From Pseudomonas lundensis (GTDB taxonomy: Bacteria > Pseudomonadota > Gammaproteobacteria > Pseudomonadales > Pseudomonadaceae): DNA of 64,000 nt. Positions 18,201-26,828 of the stretch are shown in pieces. The notes below the pieces were generated by a model. It searched no databases, was not told the origin of the DNA, and worked only from the letters and a program-made list of their open reading frames with translations. How positions within the stretch are numbered: the stretch's first letter is position 1; the number at the start of each line of letters is the position of its first letter. Where the stretch lies: NCBI RefSeq assembly GCF_001042985.1, contig NZ_JYKY01000001.1, forward strand, positions 1 to 64,000. Direction: 5' to 3'. A program made the position numbers and the translations under genes.

Positions 18201-18311
18201 GGTTGAGGCTCCTCTGCTTCTTTTTTTATTGCCGCTCTTTATGAATTGAGCTGGCTGTTGTGGAACGAGTTAGCACATTGCAAACGTTTGCCAAGGGTCA
18301 CTTGGCTACAG

Positions 18312-18345
18312 TGTTCTCCAGGCCGCCCCAAGCGGCCTGAAGACA
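18312..18345 (-). repeat. Intercistronic hairpin after the second binding-protein gene
   Basis: CAGGCCGC (18319-18326) pairs with GCGGCCTG (18332-18339), and the outer GTGTTCT / AGACAC can extend the stem. It starts 28 bp past the stop at 18367. No U-run follows on the minus strand. Confidence 0.6.
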
Positions 18346-18366
18346 CTGACAAGAGTCGGGTAGGGG

Positions 18367-19965
18367 TTAGTCGGCGATGCTCACGCCGGAGAACGCGTTA
18401 CGGCCAAACGGGCTCACGGCGAACCCTTGCACTTTGGCGCTCAGCGGCTGGTTAACCGTCGAGTGGGCAATGGGGGTGATCGGGACGTGCTGTTTGAGTA
18501 ACTGCTGGGCCTGTTTGTACAAGACCGTGCGCTGATCGCGGTCGGTGACGATCTTGGCGCTCTTGACCAGTGCGTCGTACTCCTTGTTGCACCACATGGA
18601 GTAGTTGTTGCCGCCAATGGCGTCGCAGTTGTACAGGGTGCCCAGCCAGTTATCCGGGTCACCGTTATCGCCGGTCCAGCCAATCAGGCTGATGTCGTGC
18701 TCGCCATTTTTGGTGCGTTTGATGTACTCGCCCCATTCGTAGCTGACGATCTTGACCTTGAGCCCGACATTGCCCCAGTCCGATTGCAGCATTTCAGCCA
18801 TCAGCTTGGCATTGGGGTTATACGGGCGTTGCACCGGCATGGCCCACAGCGTGATTTCAGTGCCTTCCTTGACCCCGGCGGCGCGGAGCATTTCGCGGGC
18901 TTTTTCAGGGTTATAAGGCGCGTCCTTGATGGTGTCGTCGTAGGACCACTGCGTCGGCGGCATGGCGTTCACGGCTTTCTGGCCAGCGCCTTGATACACG
19001 GCCTGCAGGATGCTGTCCTTGTTCACGGCCATGTCCAGCGCCTGACGTACTTCAAGTTGATCGAACGGTTTGTGCTGCACGTTGTAGGCGATGTAGCCAA
19101 GGTTAAACCCGGGCTTTTCGATGACCTGCAGTGTGGGGTCGCTTTTGAGGCTGGCCACGTCGGCGGGGCGGGGATTGAGCGAGACCTGGCATTCGTTTTT
19201 ACGCAGCTTTTGCATGCGCGCCGAGGCGTCGGTGTTGATTGAGAAAATCAGGTTGTCGAGCTTGACCTGACTCGGGTCCCAATAGCCCTTGTTGGCGACG
19301 TAGCGAATGTTCGAGTCTTTCTGATAGCGCTGAAACGCATAAGGGCCGGTGCCGACCGGTTTTTGATTGATCTGGCTTGGCTTGCCCTTCTTGAGCAGTT
19401 GATCGGCGTATTCGGCAGACAGAATCGCGGCAAAGTTCATGGCGATGTTCTGGATGAATGCAGCGTCGACCGAGTTGAGTGTCATGACGACGGTCATCGG
19501 GTCGGTCTTTTTAACGCTGGCGATGTTCTTGTCCAGGCTCATGCTGCTGAAGTAAGGGAACTCCGTGGGATACGCCTTGCGAAACGGGTGTTCGGGATCA
19601 AGCATGCGGTTGAACGTGAACAGCACGTCGTCCGCGTTGAAGTCGCGCGTCGGAGTAAACCATTTGGTGGTGTGGAACTTTACGTTCGGGCGCAGATGGA
19701 AGGTGTACGTCAGGCCATCTTCGGAAATGTCCCAGCGGGTCGCCAGCGCGGGCTCGGCGGCGGTGCCGCCTTTTTCAAATTCGGCCAGGCGGTTGTAAAT
19801 CGGGTTGGAGGCATCGTTGTCCGTGGCGGTGGTGTACTGCGCGGTGTCAAATCCGGCCGGGCTGCCTTCAGAGCAGAACACCAGGCTGTTTGCAGCGTGT
19901 GCCAGAGGGCTGCCTGCTATGACGCCTGCGCTGAGCAAAGCCGATAAAACCAAATGGTTACGCAT
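18367..19965 (-). CDS. dppA: Periplasmic dipeptide-binding protein (second dppA-like gene)
   Basis: SBP_bac_5 family protein of 532 residues with signal peptide MRNHLVLSALLSAGVIAGSP, cleaved after AHA. It resembles the first copy closely (LVFCSEGSPAGFD, KAYPTEFPYFS, EMLQSDWGNVGLK, GWTGDNGDPDNWLGTLYNC) and is clearly a paralogue of it. The segment DNDASNPIYNRL is one residue shorter than ASAETIYNRL in the other copies. The duplicated receptors probably widen the range of peptides offered to one transporter. It corresponds in position to dppA3 of P. aeruginosa, just upstream of the porin. Confidence 0.93.
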   Translation of the reverse strand: MRNHLVLSALLSAGVIAGSPLAHAANSLVFCSEGSPAGFDTAQYTTATDNDASNPIYNRLAEFEKGGTAAEPALATRWDISEDGLTYTFHLRPNVKFHTTKWFTPTRDFNADDVLFTFNRMLDPEHPFRKAYPTEFPYFSSMSLDKNIASVKKTDPMTVVMTLNSVDAAFIQNIAMNFAAILSAEYADQLLKKGKPSQINQKPVGTGPYAFQRYQKDSNIRYVANKGYWDPSQVKLDNLIFSINTDASARMQKLRKNECQVSLNPRPADVASLKSDPTLQVIEKPGFNLGYIAYNVQHKPFDQLEVRQALDMAVNKDSILQAVYQGAGQKAVNAMPPTQWSYDDTIKDAPYNPEKAREMLRAAGVKEGTEITLWAMPVQRPYNPNAKLMAEMLQSDWGNVGLKVKIVSYEWGEYIKRTKNGEHDISLIGWTGDNGDPDNWLGTLYNCDAIGGNNYSMWCNKEYDALVKSAKIVTDRDQRTVLYKQAQQLLKQHVPITPIAHSTVNQPLSAKVQGFAVSPFGRNAFSGVSIAD

Positions 19966-20228
19966 TGCGATCCCAATCCTTTTTCTTGTTATTGAGTCCT
20001 GAGCAAACGCCTTGCACGGTCATTGTTCTCAGGGCGTCGACATCATCAGCTACGGCGTTCACCTCGGCGCAATACAACATGTGTTCAAAAACCATAAGCG
20101 GTCGATGGACATGCGTAAATGCGTCGGGCCTGACAGGAGCGTAGGAAATGTCTCGGCGTCCTATAGCCTCTGCTGTAGTACAGAGTGGCTTCAGGATGAA
20201 GGGGATTTCCGCCGTCCTGGCAGAGATA

Positions 20229-20253
20229 GCAGTGCGGTGCTGAACCGCACTGC
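20229..20253 (-). repeat. Perfect 10-bp hairpin after the first binding-protein gene
   Basis: GCAGTGCGGT (20229-20238) pairs with ACCGCACTGC (20244-20253) around a 5-nt loop, 11 bp past the stop codon. Only a weak T content follows, so it may be a leaky terminator that lets some transcripts continue into the next dppA-like gene about 265 bp on. Confidence 0.65.
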
Positions 20254-20264
20254 CAGGTCCTTGC

Positions 20265-21890
20265 TTACTTGGTCACGCTGACCCCGTAGAACGAGTTCAA
20301 GCCAAATGGGCTGATTTTGAAGTCCTGCACGTTGCTGCGCATGGGTTGATACACCGTCGAGTGCGCGATAGGTGTCATCGGCACTTGTGCCTTGAGCAGT
20401 TGCTGCGCCTGTTTGTACAGTTTTGTGCGCTCTTCAACATCCGTCGTGCCTTTGGCCGCTTTGATCAGCTTTTCGTAATCAAGGTTGCACCACTTGGAAA
20501 AGTTGTTACCACTCAGTGCGTCGCAGCCAAACAATACGCCGAGCCAGTTGTCCGGGTCACCGTTGTCGCCGCTCCAGCCAATGATCATCGCGCCGTTTTC
20601 GCCGCCTTTGGAACGCTTGATGTACTCGCCCCATTCATAGCTGATGATCTTGGCCTTGATGCCAATTTTGTCCCAGTCGGACTGCAGCATTTCGGCCATC
20701 AGCTTGGCATTGGGGTTGTACGGGCGTTGTACCGGCATGGCCCACAGGACGATTTCGGTGCCTTCCTTGATGCCGGCTTCTTTGAGCAGTTCCTTGGCTT
20801 TTGCGGGGTTGTACGGGGCGTCCTTGATCGTTTCGTCATACGACCATTGGGTCGGTGGCATGCCGTTGACGGCTAACTGCCCCGCGCCTTGATAAACCGA
20901 GTCAATGATTTGCTGTTTGTTGACCGCCATGTCCAGCGCCTGGCGGACTTTGAGTTGAGCCATTGGGTTTGGCTCGTTACTGCCCTTGATTTTGTCCATC
21001 ACGTTGTAGGCGATGTAGCCAACGTTGAAGCCCGCCTGGTCAGGCATTTTCAGGTTCGGGTCTTCTTTGAGTGCCTTGAGATCGGCTGGACGCGGGAAGA
21101 GGGTGACCTGGCATTCGTTCTTTTTGAGCTTCTGGATACGCACCGAAGGGTCAGTGGTAATGGCGAAAATCAGGTTGTCGATTTTGACGTCTTCTGGCTT
21201 CCAGTAGTCCTTGTTGCCGGTGTAGCGGATGTTCGAGTCTTTTTGGTAACTCTTGAATACAAACGGGCCTGTGCCCACCGGTTTCTGGTTGATGTCCGAC
21301 GGTTTGCCTTCTTTCAACAGTTTTTCGGCGTACTCGGCAGATTGCACAGAGGCAAAGCTCATGGCCAGGTTTTGAATGAACGCGGCATCGACGCCGTTGA
21401 GCGTGAACTTGACGGTCTTATCGTCGATTTTCTCCACCTTGGCGATGTTTTTATCCATGCCCATGTCGGTGAAGTAAGGGAATTCGGTCGGGTAAGCCTT
21501 GCGGAACGGCATGTCCTTGTCGAGCATGCGGGTGAAGGTGAAGACCACGTCGTCTGCATTGAATTCGCGGGTGGGCTTGAAGTACGGGGTGGTGTGGAAC
21601 TTGACCCCGTCACGCAGATGGAAGGTGTAGGTCAGGTTGTCGGGGGATATGTCCCAGCTCGTGGCGAGGCCGGGTTCAACCTTGGTGCCGCCGCGTTCGA
21701 ATTGGCTCAGACGGTTGTAGATGGTCTCGGCCGAGGCATCGAAGTCGGTCCCGGTCGTGTATTGGCCCGGGTCAAAACCGGCTGGACTGCCTTCAGAGCA
21801 AAACACCAGATTGGTCGCTGCTTGAGCGAAAGGTGCACTTGCCAGCAGGCTGGCGCCCACTAAAAACGGAATGACCGCGTGTTTGAACAT
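20265..21890 (-). CDS. dppA: Periplasmic dipeptide-binding protein (first dppA-like gene of the cluster)
   Basis: SBP_bac_5 protein of 541 residues. The frame is open to 22127, but MFKHAVIPFLVGASLLASAP at 21890 is a signal peptide start with GAGG upstream; the extra N-terminal 79 residues are not protein-like. Family landmarks are intact (FCSEGSPAGFDPGQYTTGTD, GWSGDNGDPDNWLGVLFGC). It is the first gene of the minus-strand dpp cluster and would carry the main promoter in the 420 bp upstream. Binding specificity cannot be told from the sequence. Confidence 0.94.
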   Translation of the reverse strand: MFKHAVIPFLVGASLLASAPFAQAATNLVFCSEGSPAGFDPGQYTTGTDFDASAETIYNRLSQFERGGTKVEPGLATSWDISPDNLTYTFHLRDGVKFHTTPYFKPTREFNADDVVFTFTRMLDKDMPFRKAYPTEFPYFTDMGMDKNIAKVEKIDDKTVKFTLNGVDAAFIQNLAMSFASVQSAEYAEKLLKEGKPSDINQKPVGTGPFVFKSYQKDSNIRYTGNKDYWKPEDVKIDNLIFAITTDPSVRIQKLKKNECQVTLFPRPADLKALKEDPNLKMPDQAGFNVGYIAYNVMDKIKGSNEPNPMAQLKVRQALDMAVNKQQIIDSVYQGAGQLAVNGMPPTQWSYDETIKDAPYNPAKAKELLKEAGIKEGTEIVLWAMPVQRPYNPNAKLMAEMLQSDWDKIGIKAKIISYEWGEYIKRSKGGENGAMIIGWSGDNGDPDNWLGVLFGCDALSGNNFSKWCNLDYEKLIKAAKGTTDVEERTKLYKQAQQLLKAQVPMTPIAHSTVYQPMRSNVQDFKISPFGLNSFYGVSVTK

Positions 21891-22256
21891 GGTGGCCTCA
21901 TGATTTTTGTCATTTTTGGTTTGAGGGCGACCTTGTGAGTCGACCCGGCGATACTTATGCACGGCCCATACCCATTGCAAGATGCCTGCTGCCTTGAACC
22001 GGTAATTCGTGGAACGATCGTACAAGAATGTCGCTTTTATGTAATTTATGACGCATTTGATCGTTTGCGTCCGGCTTTTTGACGCATTTAGTAATGTTTG
22101 TAGGCAGCGGTGAAACAGTCGTTGCACGGTTTTGGGGCGTAGCTGTTACTTATCTAGACTCTGTCGTTAAAAAGCTGTCAGTCAGAGATGATTTGTTGCG
22201 TAAGTCTTCACTGGTTAACACGCATGAAGTATCTGTAGGGTTTTTCGCGCGCGCAA
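21891..22256 (-). promoter_or_regulatory. dpp cluster upstream region with operator-like GACGCA sites
   Basis: The noncoding region before the first dppA-like gene holds GACGCA at 22050-22055, its inverted copy TGCGTC at 22066-22071 and a further direct GACGCA at 22081-22086. The inverted pair has a 10-bp gap, so half-site centres are about 16 bp apart, compatible with a dimeric repressor or activator. The regulator is not identified. Besides this I see only AT-rich sequence suited to a promoter. Confidence 0.4.
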
Positions 22257-22290
22257 AAAAGCCCCTGAAGCGTGGCCGTCTCAGGGGCTT
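22257..22290 (-). terminator. Rho-independent terminator of the SIMPL-domain gene
   Basis: AAGCCCCTGA and TCAGGGGCTT (about 22260-22290) form a 10-bp stem; on the minus strand TTTTTT follows. It lies about 20 bp past the stop at 22311. Confidence 0.9.
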
Positions 22291-22310
22291 ACAGGTTGCG
22301 AATCGAGCGG

Positions 22311-23030
22311 TTACGGCATCTGCACTTCAATCACACCGTCGGCACTCATGCTGACTTCACTGGTGCCTGCTTCGATGTCCGGGGTCGGTGCGGATTCCAT
22401 GTCGGCGGCGGCCGCTTTCATCATCATCGGGCCGCGCATGAACGGCTGCGGATAGCCGTTGCTATTGAGGTTCAGGCTGACAATTTTGTAGCCCTTGCCG
22501 CCCAACGCGTCTGTGGCCAATTGGGCGCGAGCCTTGAATGCATTGACCGCCTCTTTGAGCAGCGCATCTTCGCTGGTTTTGCGCGCGGCATGACCGACGG
22601 CGAACTGCATGTTGCCCATTTTCAGGGTTTGCATCAGGTCGCCAGTGAGCTTGGACAGGGCTGCGAAATCAGAGCTTTCCAGACGCAGCTCCGCGCGTTC
22701 ACGCCAGCCGGTGATCTTTTGCGATTTGTTGTCGTAGACCGGGTAACTGTTGCGACTGCCCTGGCGCAGCGTCACGTCCTTAACCTGCTTGGCCTGGCCA
22801 ATCGCCTTGTTCATGGCCGTGGTGATTTCAGCGGCCAGTTTGGCGGCGTCGGCGTTTTGCGCCTCGGTATAGAGCGTGACGATCATCAAGTCGCGCGCTA
22901 CTTCCTGACTGGCTTCGGCGCGTAAAGACACCTGGTTGTAATGCAAATCATCGGCAGCCAGTGCGGGCAGGCTGGCCAGTGCGCCGAGGCTCAGGGTCAG
23001 AAGGGCGGCAGTGCGAGGGAAGGTGGACAT
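22311..23030 (-). CDS. Exported SIMPL-domain (DUF541) protein
   Basis: Periplasmic or envelope protein of 239 residues. The start at 23030 is set by AAGGAG 8 nt upstream and gives the signal peptide MSTFPRTAALLTLSLGALAS, cleaved near ALA/ADD. The mature protein shows the SIMPL fold pattern (VSLRAEASQEVARDLMIVTL at the beginning, LGGKGYKIVSLNLNSNGY, and SEVSMSADGVIEVQ at the end). Members of the family, such as YggE/BP26, form ring-like oligomers; YggE is linked to oxidative stress tolerance, but the molecular role is unsettled. It is a single-gene unit lying back to back with roxS. Confidence 0.9.
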   Translation of the reverse strand: MSTFPRTAALLTLSLGALASLPALAADDLHYNQVSLRAEASQEVARDLMIVTLYTEAQNADAAKLAAEITTAMNKAIGQAKQVKDVTLRQGSRNSYPVYDNKSQKITGWRERAELRLESSDFAALSKLTGDLMQTLKMGNMQFAVGHAARKTSEDALLKEAVNAFKARAQLATDALGGKGYKIVSLNLNSNGYPQPFMRGPMMMKAAAADMESAPTPDIEAGTSEVSMSADGVIEVQMP

Positions 23031-23300
23031 GAAGGCTCCTTGAATGAGATCGGCAGGCGCAGGCGTGCGGGCCTGCATCTGAAGCATGAGACTGTAGAAC
23101 GCCGGATTCAGTTCGCCCGTTTACATTTTCAATACATATGCGGCTTGTCGGGTTGCAGACGGCATACCGCGTGCAAGCGCGGGGTGAGTAGCCCGTATTT
23201 GTGAAAAAACACTGTGGCCCATTGCCGCACTTTTGCCTGCGGGGCCATCAGCTTGGTTATACTCCCGGCGATCCGCCTGGAGCGCTCATCAGGAGAGCTC

Positions 23301-24563
23301 ATGCTCGCCCCCGTACAGTTAATGTCTGCTGCCCGTCAGAACCTCTGGCGCCTTACGATTATCCGCACCTTGGTCCTCGCTGCCCAAGCGGGTTCGGTGG
23401 GGATCGCCTACCTGTTTGACTGGCTGCCCCTGCCCTGGTTTCAGCTGTGTATAACCCTCGGGTGCTCGATGCTGTTGTGCGCGTTTACCGCCATCCGCTT
23501 GCGCACCACCTGGCCTGTCACCGAGCTGGAATACGCGCTGCAACTGACGTGTGATCTGTTTATCCACAGCGCACTGTTGTATTTCTCGGGCGGCTCGACC
23601 AACCCGTTTGTTTCTTATTACTTGGTGCCGTTGACCATTGCTGCCGTGACGCTGCCGTGGCGGTTTTCCGTGGCATTGTCCGGGATCGCGCTGGCGCTCT
23701 ACACGTTGCTGCTGGTGCAGTCTTATCCGCTGGATACGGGCGCTTTCTTCCGCGAAAAATTGCAGATCTACGGAATGTGGTTGAGTTTTGCCCTCTCGGC
23801 AGCCGTCATCACCTTCTTCGCTGCGCGTATGGCCGAAGAGCTGCGGCGTCAGGAGGAGCTGCGTGCGCTGCGCCGAGAGGAGGGGCTACGTGACAAGCAA
23901 TTGTTGGCCGTGGCGACCCAGGCAGCAGGCGCGGCTCACGAGCTGGGTACGCCGCTGTCGACCATGAGCGTATTGCTCAAGGAAATGCGCCGCGAACACC
24001 CGGACCCAGAGTTACAGGACGACCTGAGCGTGTTGCAAGATCAGGTCAAATTGTGCAAGGAAACCCTGCAACAGCTGGTGCGCGCGGCAGAAGCAAATCG
24101 TCGCTTGGCGGTTGAAGTTCAGGACGTTACCCAGTGGCTGGACGAAGCCTTGAACCGCTGGCATTTGATGCGCCCTGAAGCGACCTATCGCTTCAAGTGC
24201 CTGGGGCATGCCCCGGTTCCGCGCCTGGCGCCACCGCCGGATTTGACTCAGGCCTTGCTTAACCTGCTCAACAATGCAGCAGACGCCTGTCCGGAAGGCC
24301 TTGAAGTCACGGTGGACTGGGATGCGGTGGACTTGACCATCAGTATCCGCGACCACGGTGCAGGTGTACCGTTGGCTATCGCCGAGCAAATTGGCAAACC
24401 CTTTTTTACCACCAAGGGCAAAGGTTTCGGCCTTGGCCTATTTTTGAGCAAAGCCAGCGTGACACGCGCCGGCGGCTCGGTAAAACTCTACAGTCATGAG
24501 GATGGCGGTACGCTCACCGAGCTGCGCCTGCCTCGTGTCGCCCGAGGAAACGAAAATGAGTGA
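23301..24563 (+). CDS. roxS: Redox sensor histidine kinase RoxS (RegB/PrrB family)
   Basis: Membrane sensor of 420 residues that controls respiratory gene expression with RoxR. About six membrane helices occupy the first 180 residues, including the conserved GGSTNPFVSYYL segment, the quinone-sensing signature of RegB proteins. The H-box AGAAHELGTPLSTM gives phospho-acceptor H213, the N-box NLLNNAADAC starts at 321, and the G-box is GKGFGLGLFLSKA. The start at 23301 has AGGAG 5 nt upstream; the longer open frame from 23214 lacks one. It overlaps roxR by 8 bp. In P. aeruginosa and P. putida RoxSR governs cyanide-insensitive oxidase and other respiratory genes. The roxSR-dpp neighbourhood is conserved. 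Confidence 0.95.
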   Translation: MLAPVQLMSAARQNLWRLTIIRTLVLAAQAGSVGIAYLFDWLPLPWFQLCITLGCSMLLCAFTAIRLRTTWPVTELEYALQLTCDLFIHSALLYFSGGSTNPFVSYYLVPLTIAAVTLPWRFSVALSGIALALYTLLLVQSYPLDTGAFFREKLQIYGMWLSFALSAAVITFFAARMAEELRRQEELRALRREEGLRDKQLLAVATQAAGAAHELGTPLSTMSVLLKEMRREHPDPELQDDLSVLQDQVKLCKETLQQLVRAAEANRRLAVEVQDVTQWLDEALNRWHLMRPEATYRFKCLGHAPVPRLAPPPDLTQALLNLLNNAADACPEGLEVTVDWDAVDLTISIRDHGAGVPLAIAEQIGKPFFTTKGKGFGLGLFLSKASVTRAGGSVKLYSHEDGGTLTELRLPRVARGNENE

Positions 24564-25116
24564 AGAAATCCAGGTCGAAGGCGAAGAACTGCCGCATCTG
24601 TTGTTGGTGGATGATGACGCAACGTTCACCCGTGTGATGGCGCGCGCCATGAGCCGGCGCGGTTTCCGCGTCAGCACGGCGGGTTCTGCGGAGGAAGGGT
24701 TGGAGCTGGCGAAGCAGGATCTGCCTGATTTTGCTGCGCTGGATTTGAAAATGGACGGTGATTCGGGGCTGGTGTTGCTGCCCAAGTTGCTGGAGCTTGA
24801 CCCGGAAATGCGGGTGGTGATCCTGACGGGGTATTCGAGCATTGCCACTGCCGTTGAAGCGATCAAGCGGGGCGCGTGCAACTACTTGTGCAAACCTGCG
24901 GATGCTGACGACGTACTGGCAGCCCTGTTGACCCAGCATGCTGATCTGGATGCTCTGGTGCCGGACAACCCCATGTCGGTTGACCGCCTGCAGTGGGAGC
25001 ACATCCAGCGCGTATTGGGCGAGCATGAAGGCAATATTTCGGCCACCGCCCGTGCCCTGGGCATGCACCGCCGCACCTTGCAGCGCAAATTGCAGAAGCG
25101 ACCAGTACGTCGCTGA
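24556..25116 (+). CDS. roxR: Response regulator RoxR (RegA/PrrA family)
   Basis: Response regulator of 186 residues. The receiver domain has the acidic pocket VDDD (18-21), phospho-acceptor D63 in LDLKMDG and the T/K pair in LTGYSS and CKPAD. The short C-terminal DNA-binding part ends with the Fis-type helix-turn-helix NISATARALGMHRRTLQRKL, the hallmark of RegA/PrrA. ATG 24556 follows GAGGAAACGAAA and overlaps the end of roxS, so the two are translated together. No sign of damage. Confidence 0.95.
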   Translation: MSEEIQVEGEELPHLLLVDDDATFTRVMARAMSRRGFRVSTAGSAEEGLELAKQDLPDFAALDLKMDGDSGLVLLPKLLELDPEMRVVILTGYSSIATAVEAIKRGACNYLCKPADADDVLAALLTQHADLDALVPDNPMSVDRLQWEHIQRVLGEHEGNISATARALGMHRRTLQRKLQKRPVRR

Positions 25117-25260
25117 GCCTTATGGTTATCAATGAAGCCGGCCGTATTGGCCGGTTAGTCCATACGGCCCTGCACTCGCCATTAAGGCTGATGTCAGCCG
25201 CGTTCGCGAGTCTCGCCCATGTGCGTGCTAGAGTGCTGGCTTCGACTTGCGGAGCACGTC

Positions 25261-25755
25261 ATGAGCCGTTTATCGCGTTACGTTCTACCTCTTGTGTTGA
25301 TGGCCAGCCTGCCTTTGGCTGCTGCGCCCGCGACAACTCAACTGTTGCACTCGCAGTTTTTGCCTGCTGATGACCTGCAGTTGCGCACCGAAAAACCTGA
25401 GCAGCAGCAGTTGATGCTGGTGACGTCCTATTCGGTGGTTGTGGGCAGTCAACGCCAGTCCAATCAACAGCCGATTCCCGTGACCTCGCCATTATTTGTC
25501 CGCTTGAAAGGCAAGCCGATGAGCCAGGGCGCGACGGTGCGCGAGGTGTTGATCTCGTTTGACGGAGAAAGCAAAAGCCTGAAAAAACCCGCGTTTGACA
25601 GCACAACCAGAACCCTGACGCTGTCGTACCCCATGTCGCAGTATCGCGTGGTGATGGATCTGCTGCGCAATGACACGGTGTATTGCCAGTTTTTGACCTA
25701 TGCCAACGGCCATATCTGGGCGGACTTGCACACCGGCAGCGTGCGCGCTCGTTGA
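25261..25755 (+). CDS. Conserved exported protein of unknown function
   Basis: A 164-residue protein beginning with a signal peptide (MSRLSRYVLPLVLMASLPLA, cleaved after AAA). GGAG lies about 7 nt before the ATG at 25261; an upstream GTG at 25219 has no ribosome site. The mature part is beta-rich (LMLVTSYSVVVGSQRQS, FVRLKGKPMSQGATVREVLI) with one cysteine (VYCQFLTY). It matches the position of PA4492 next to roxR in P. aeruginosa. Function unknown; a periplasmic location is predicted. Confidence 0.8.
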   Translation: MSRLSRYVLPLVLMASLPLAAAPATTQLLHSQFLPADDLQLRTEKPEQQQLMLVTSYSVVVGSQRQSNQQPIPVTSPLFVRLKGKPMSQGATVREVLISFDGESKSLKKPAFDSTTRTLTLSYPMSQYRVVMDLLRNDTVYCQFLTYANGHIWADLHTGSVRAR

Positions 25756-25806
25756 GGCTTGGGTAAACTGCGGGCCCCGTGAAGTATCAGCAAGCTGGAG
25801 TCGGAC

Positions 25807-26094
25807 ATGCGTAAAGACAAGAAACAGTTGATTGGCGATGAGATCGGCGATGAGCAGATCAAGTTGTTCCTGGACTTCGAGCCCGTGGACGCGACGTCCC
25901 CTTCGCTGCACAAATTGATCAAGGCCTATCGCGGATTGCGCATCGACGATTTCGAGCGTTTTCTCACGTTCTTTAAAGAAGCCGGTTTTGACCTCGATGG
26001 CAAGGACGAACACGGCCAGACCTTCGTGGATGTGATCAAGGATCAGCGCAACGCTGCCGAGTACATCGAACTGATCGCTAACGCCCGCGCCTGA
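25807..26094 (+). CDS. PA4642-family small conserved protein
   Basis: A 95-residue soluble protein rich in charged residues (MRKDKKQLIGDEIGDEQIKL) and typical of the Pseudomonas family named after PA4642. The C-terminal half (LRIDDFERFLTFFKEAGFDL) has the look of an ankyrin-like helical repeat (DLDGKDEHGQTFVDVIKDQ). In P. aeruginosa it lies next to mqoB, as here, with one small gene between. Role unknown. Confidence 0.85.
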   Translation: MRKDKKQLIGDEIGDEQIKLFLDFEPVDATSPSLHKLIKAYRGLRIDDFERFLTFFKEAGFDLDGKDEHGQTFVDVIKDQRNAAEYIELIANARA

Positions 26095-26161
26095 CGTATG
26101 CCGGTTGTCGCGGCCTGTAAGGCTGCGACGCCAAACTCTTCGCTTATTACCGATTTGTCTT

Positions 26162-26196
26162 ACACCCCTGGCAGCCTTGATCGCCGGGTGTTTTTT
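26162..26196 (+). terminator. Terminator after the PA4642-family gene
   Basis: ACACCC (26162-26167) with inner TGGC pairs with GCC-GGGTGT (to 26191), followed by six T. It separates the PA4642-like gene from the next exported protein. Confidence 0.75.
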
Positions 26197-26287
26197 CGTG
26201 GGCGATCAATACTCAAGTCAACAGGCAGTCTGTTCGCTGCTCATCAGCAGGATGGGCGGTGCAAAAAACAGTGAAAGGATTTCAACG

Positions 26288-26743
26288 TTGAAAGCGATAA
26301 AACGGTTTATTACTCGGCTGTTGATGGGGTTGAGCCTGGGGGTGATGGCCTCGCCGGCAATGGCCCTGGATGAGGTGCTTGAGGTCGAGATTCACAATGC
26401 GACCTTTGCGGCGATTGCCCCCGGGAAGGATTTTCCGTGGTTGGAAAGCCCGGCCAATGCCGGGCATGACTTTGTCATTGAGCCGGGTGGCAGTCAGGAG
26501 TTGACCTACTATTTGCCGCAATCGCGTGGCAATGAGTCGTTCAGTTATCGCCAGGGTGAGCGCGTGTGTGTGTTCAGTTTTAGCCATCTCCCCCCGGACA
26601 ATCCGAGAGGCAATCGTCAGGTCAATGCCCGTTCGACGGGGCAGGTATTGAGCCTCTGTAGCGCGGAGTTGATCCCCGTCACTGACGACGATGACTTTGT
26701 GAGGAACGGCGGAACGCGCATCCTGTTCACCATGGGGCCGTGA
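26288..26743 (+). CDS. Small exported protein of unknown function
   Basis: A protein of about 151 residues. I place the start at TTG 26288, which has AAAGGA 9 nt upstream and opens on a signal peptide (MKAIKRFITRLLMGLSLGVM, cleaved after AMA). The frame is open further upstream to 26105 but would cross the preceding terminator. The mature part reads as a beta-sandwich (VLEVEIHNATFAAI, FVIEPGGSQELTYYLP) with two cysteines (GERVCVFSF, VLSLCSAEL) that could form a disulfide. No family recognised. Confidence 0.7.
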   Translation: MKAIKRFITRLLMGLSLGVMASPAMALDEVLEVEIHNATFAAIAPGKDFPWLESPANAGHDFVIEPGGSQELTYYLPQSRGNESFSYRQGERVCVFSFSHLPPDNPRGNRQVNARSTGQVLSLCSAELIPVTDDDDFVRNGGTRILFTMGP

Positions 26744-26768
26744 TCCGGCACCGGTGCGCGAACAATAA

Positions 26769-26800
26769 AAAACCCTCACCCCAAAAAGGGTGAGGGTTTA
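26769..26800. terminator. Bidirectional terminator between the exported-protein gene and mqo
   Basis: AAACCCTCACCC (26770-26781) pairs with GGGTGAGGGTTT (26788-26799) with a 6-nt loop and A/T-rich flanks on both sides. It serves the two converging genes. Confidence 0.93.
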
Positions 26801-26828
26801 AGCGTGACGGTGAAACCCGAAGGTCGCG

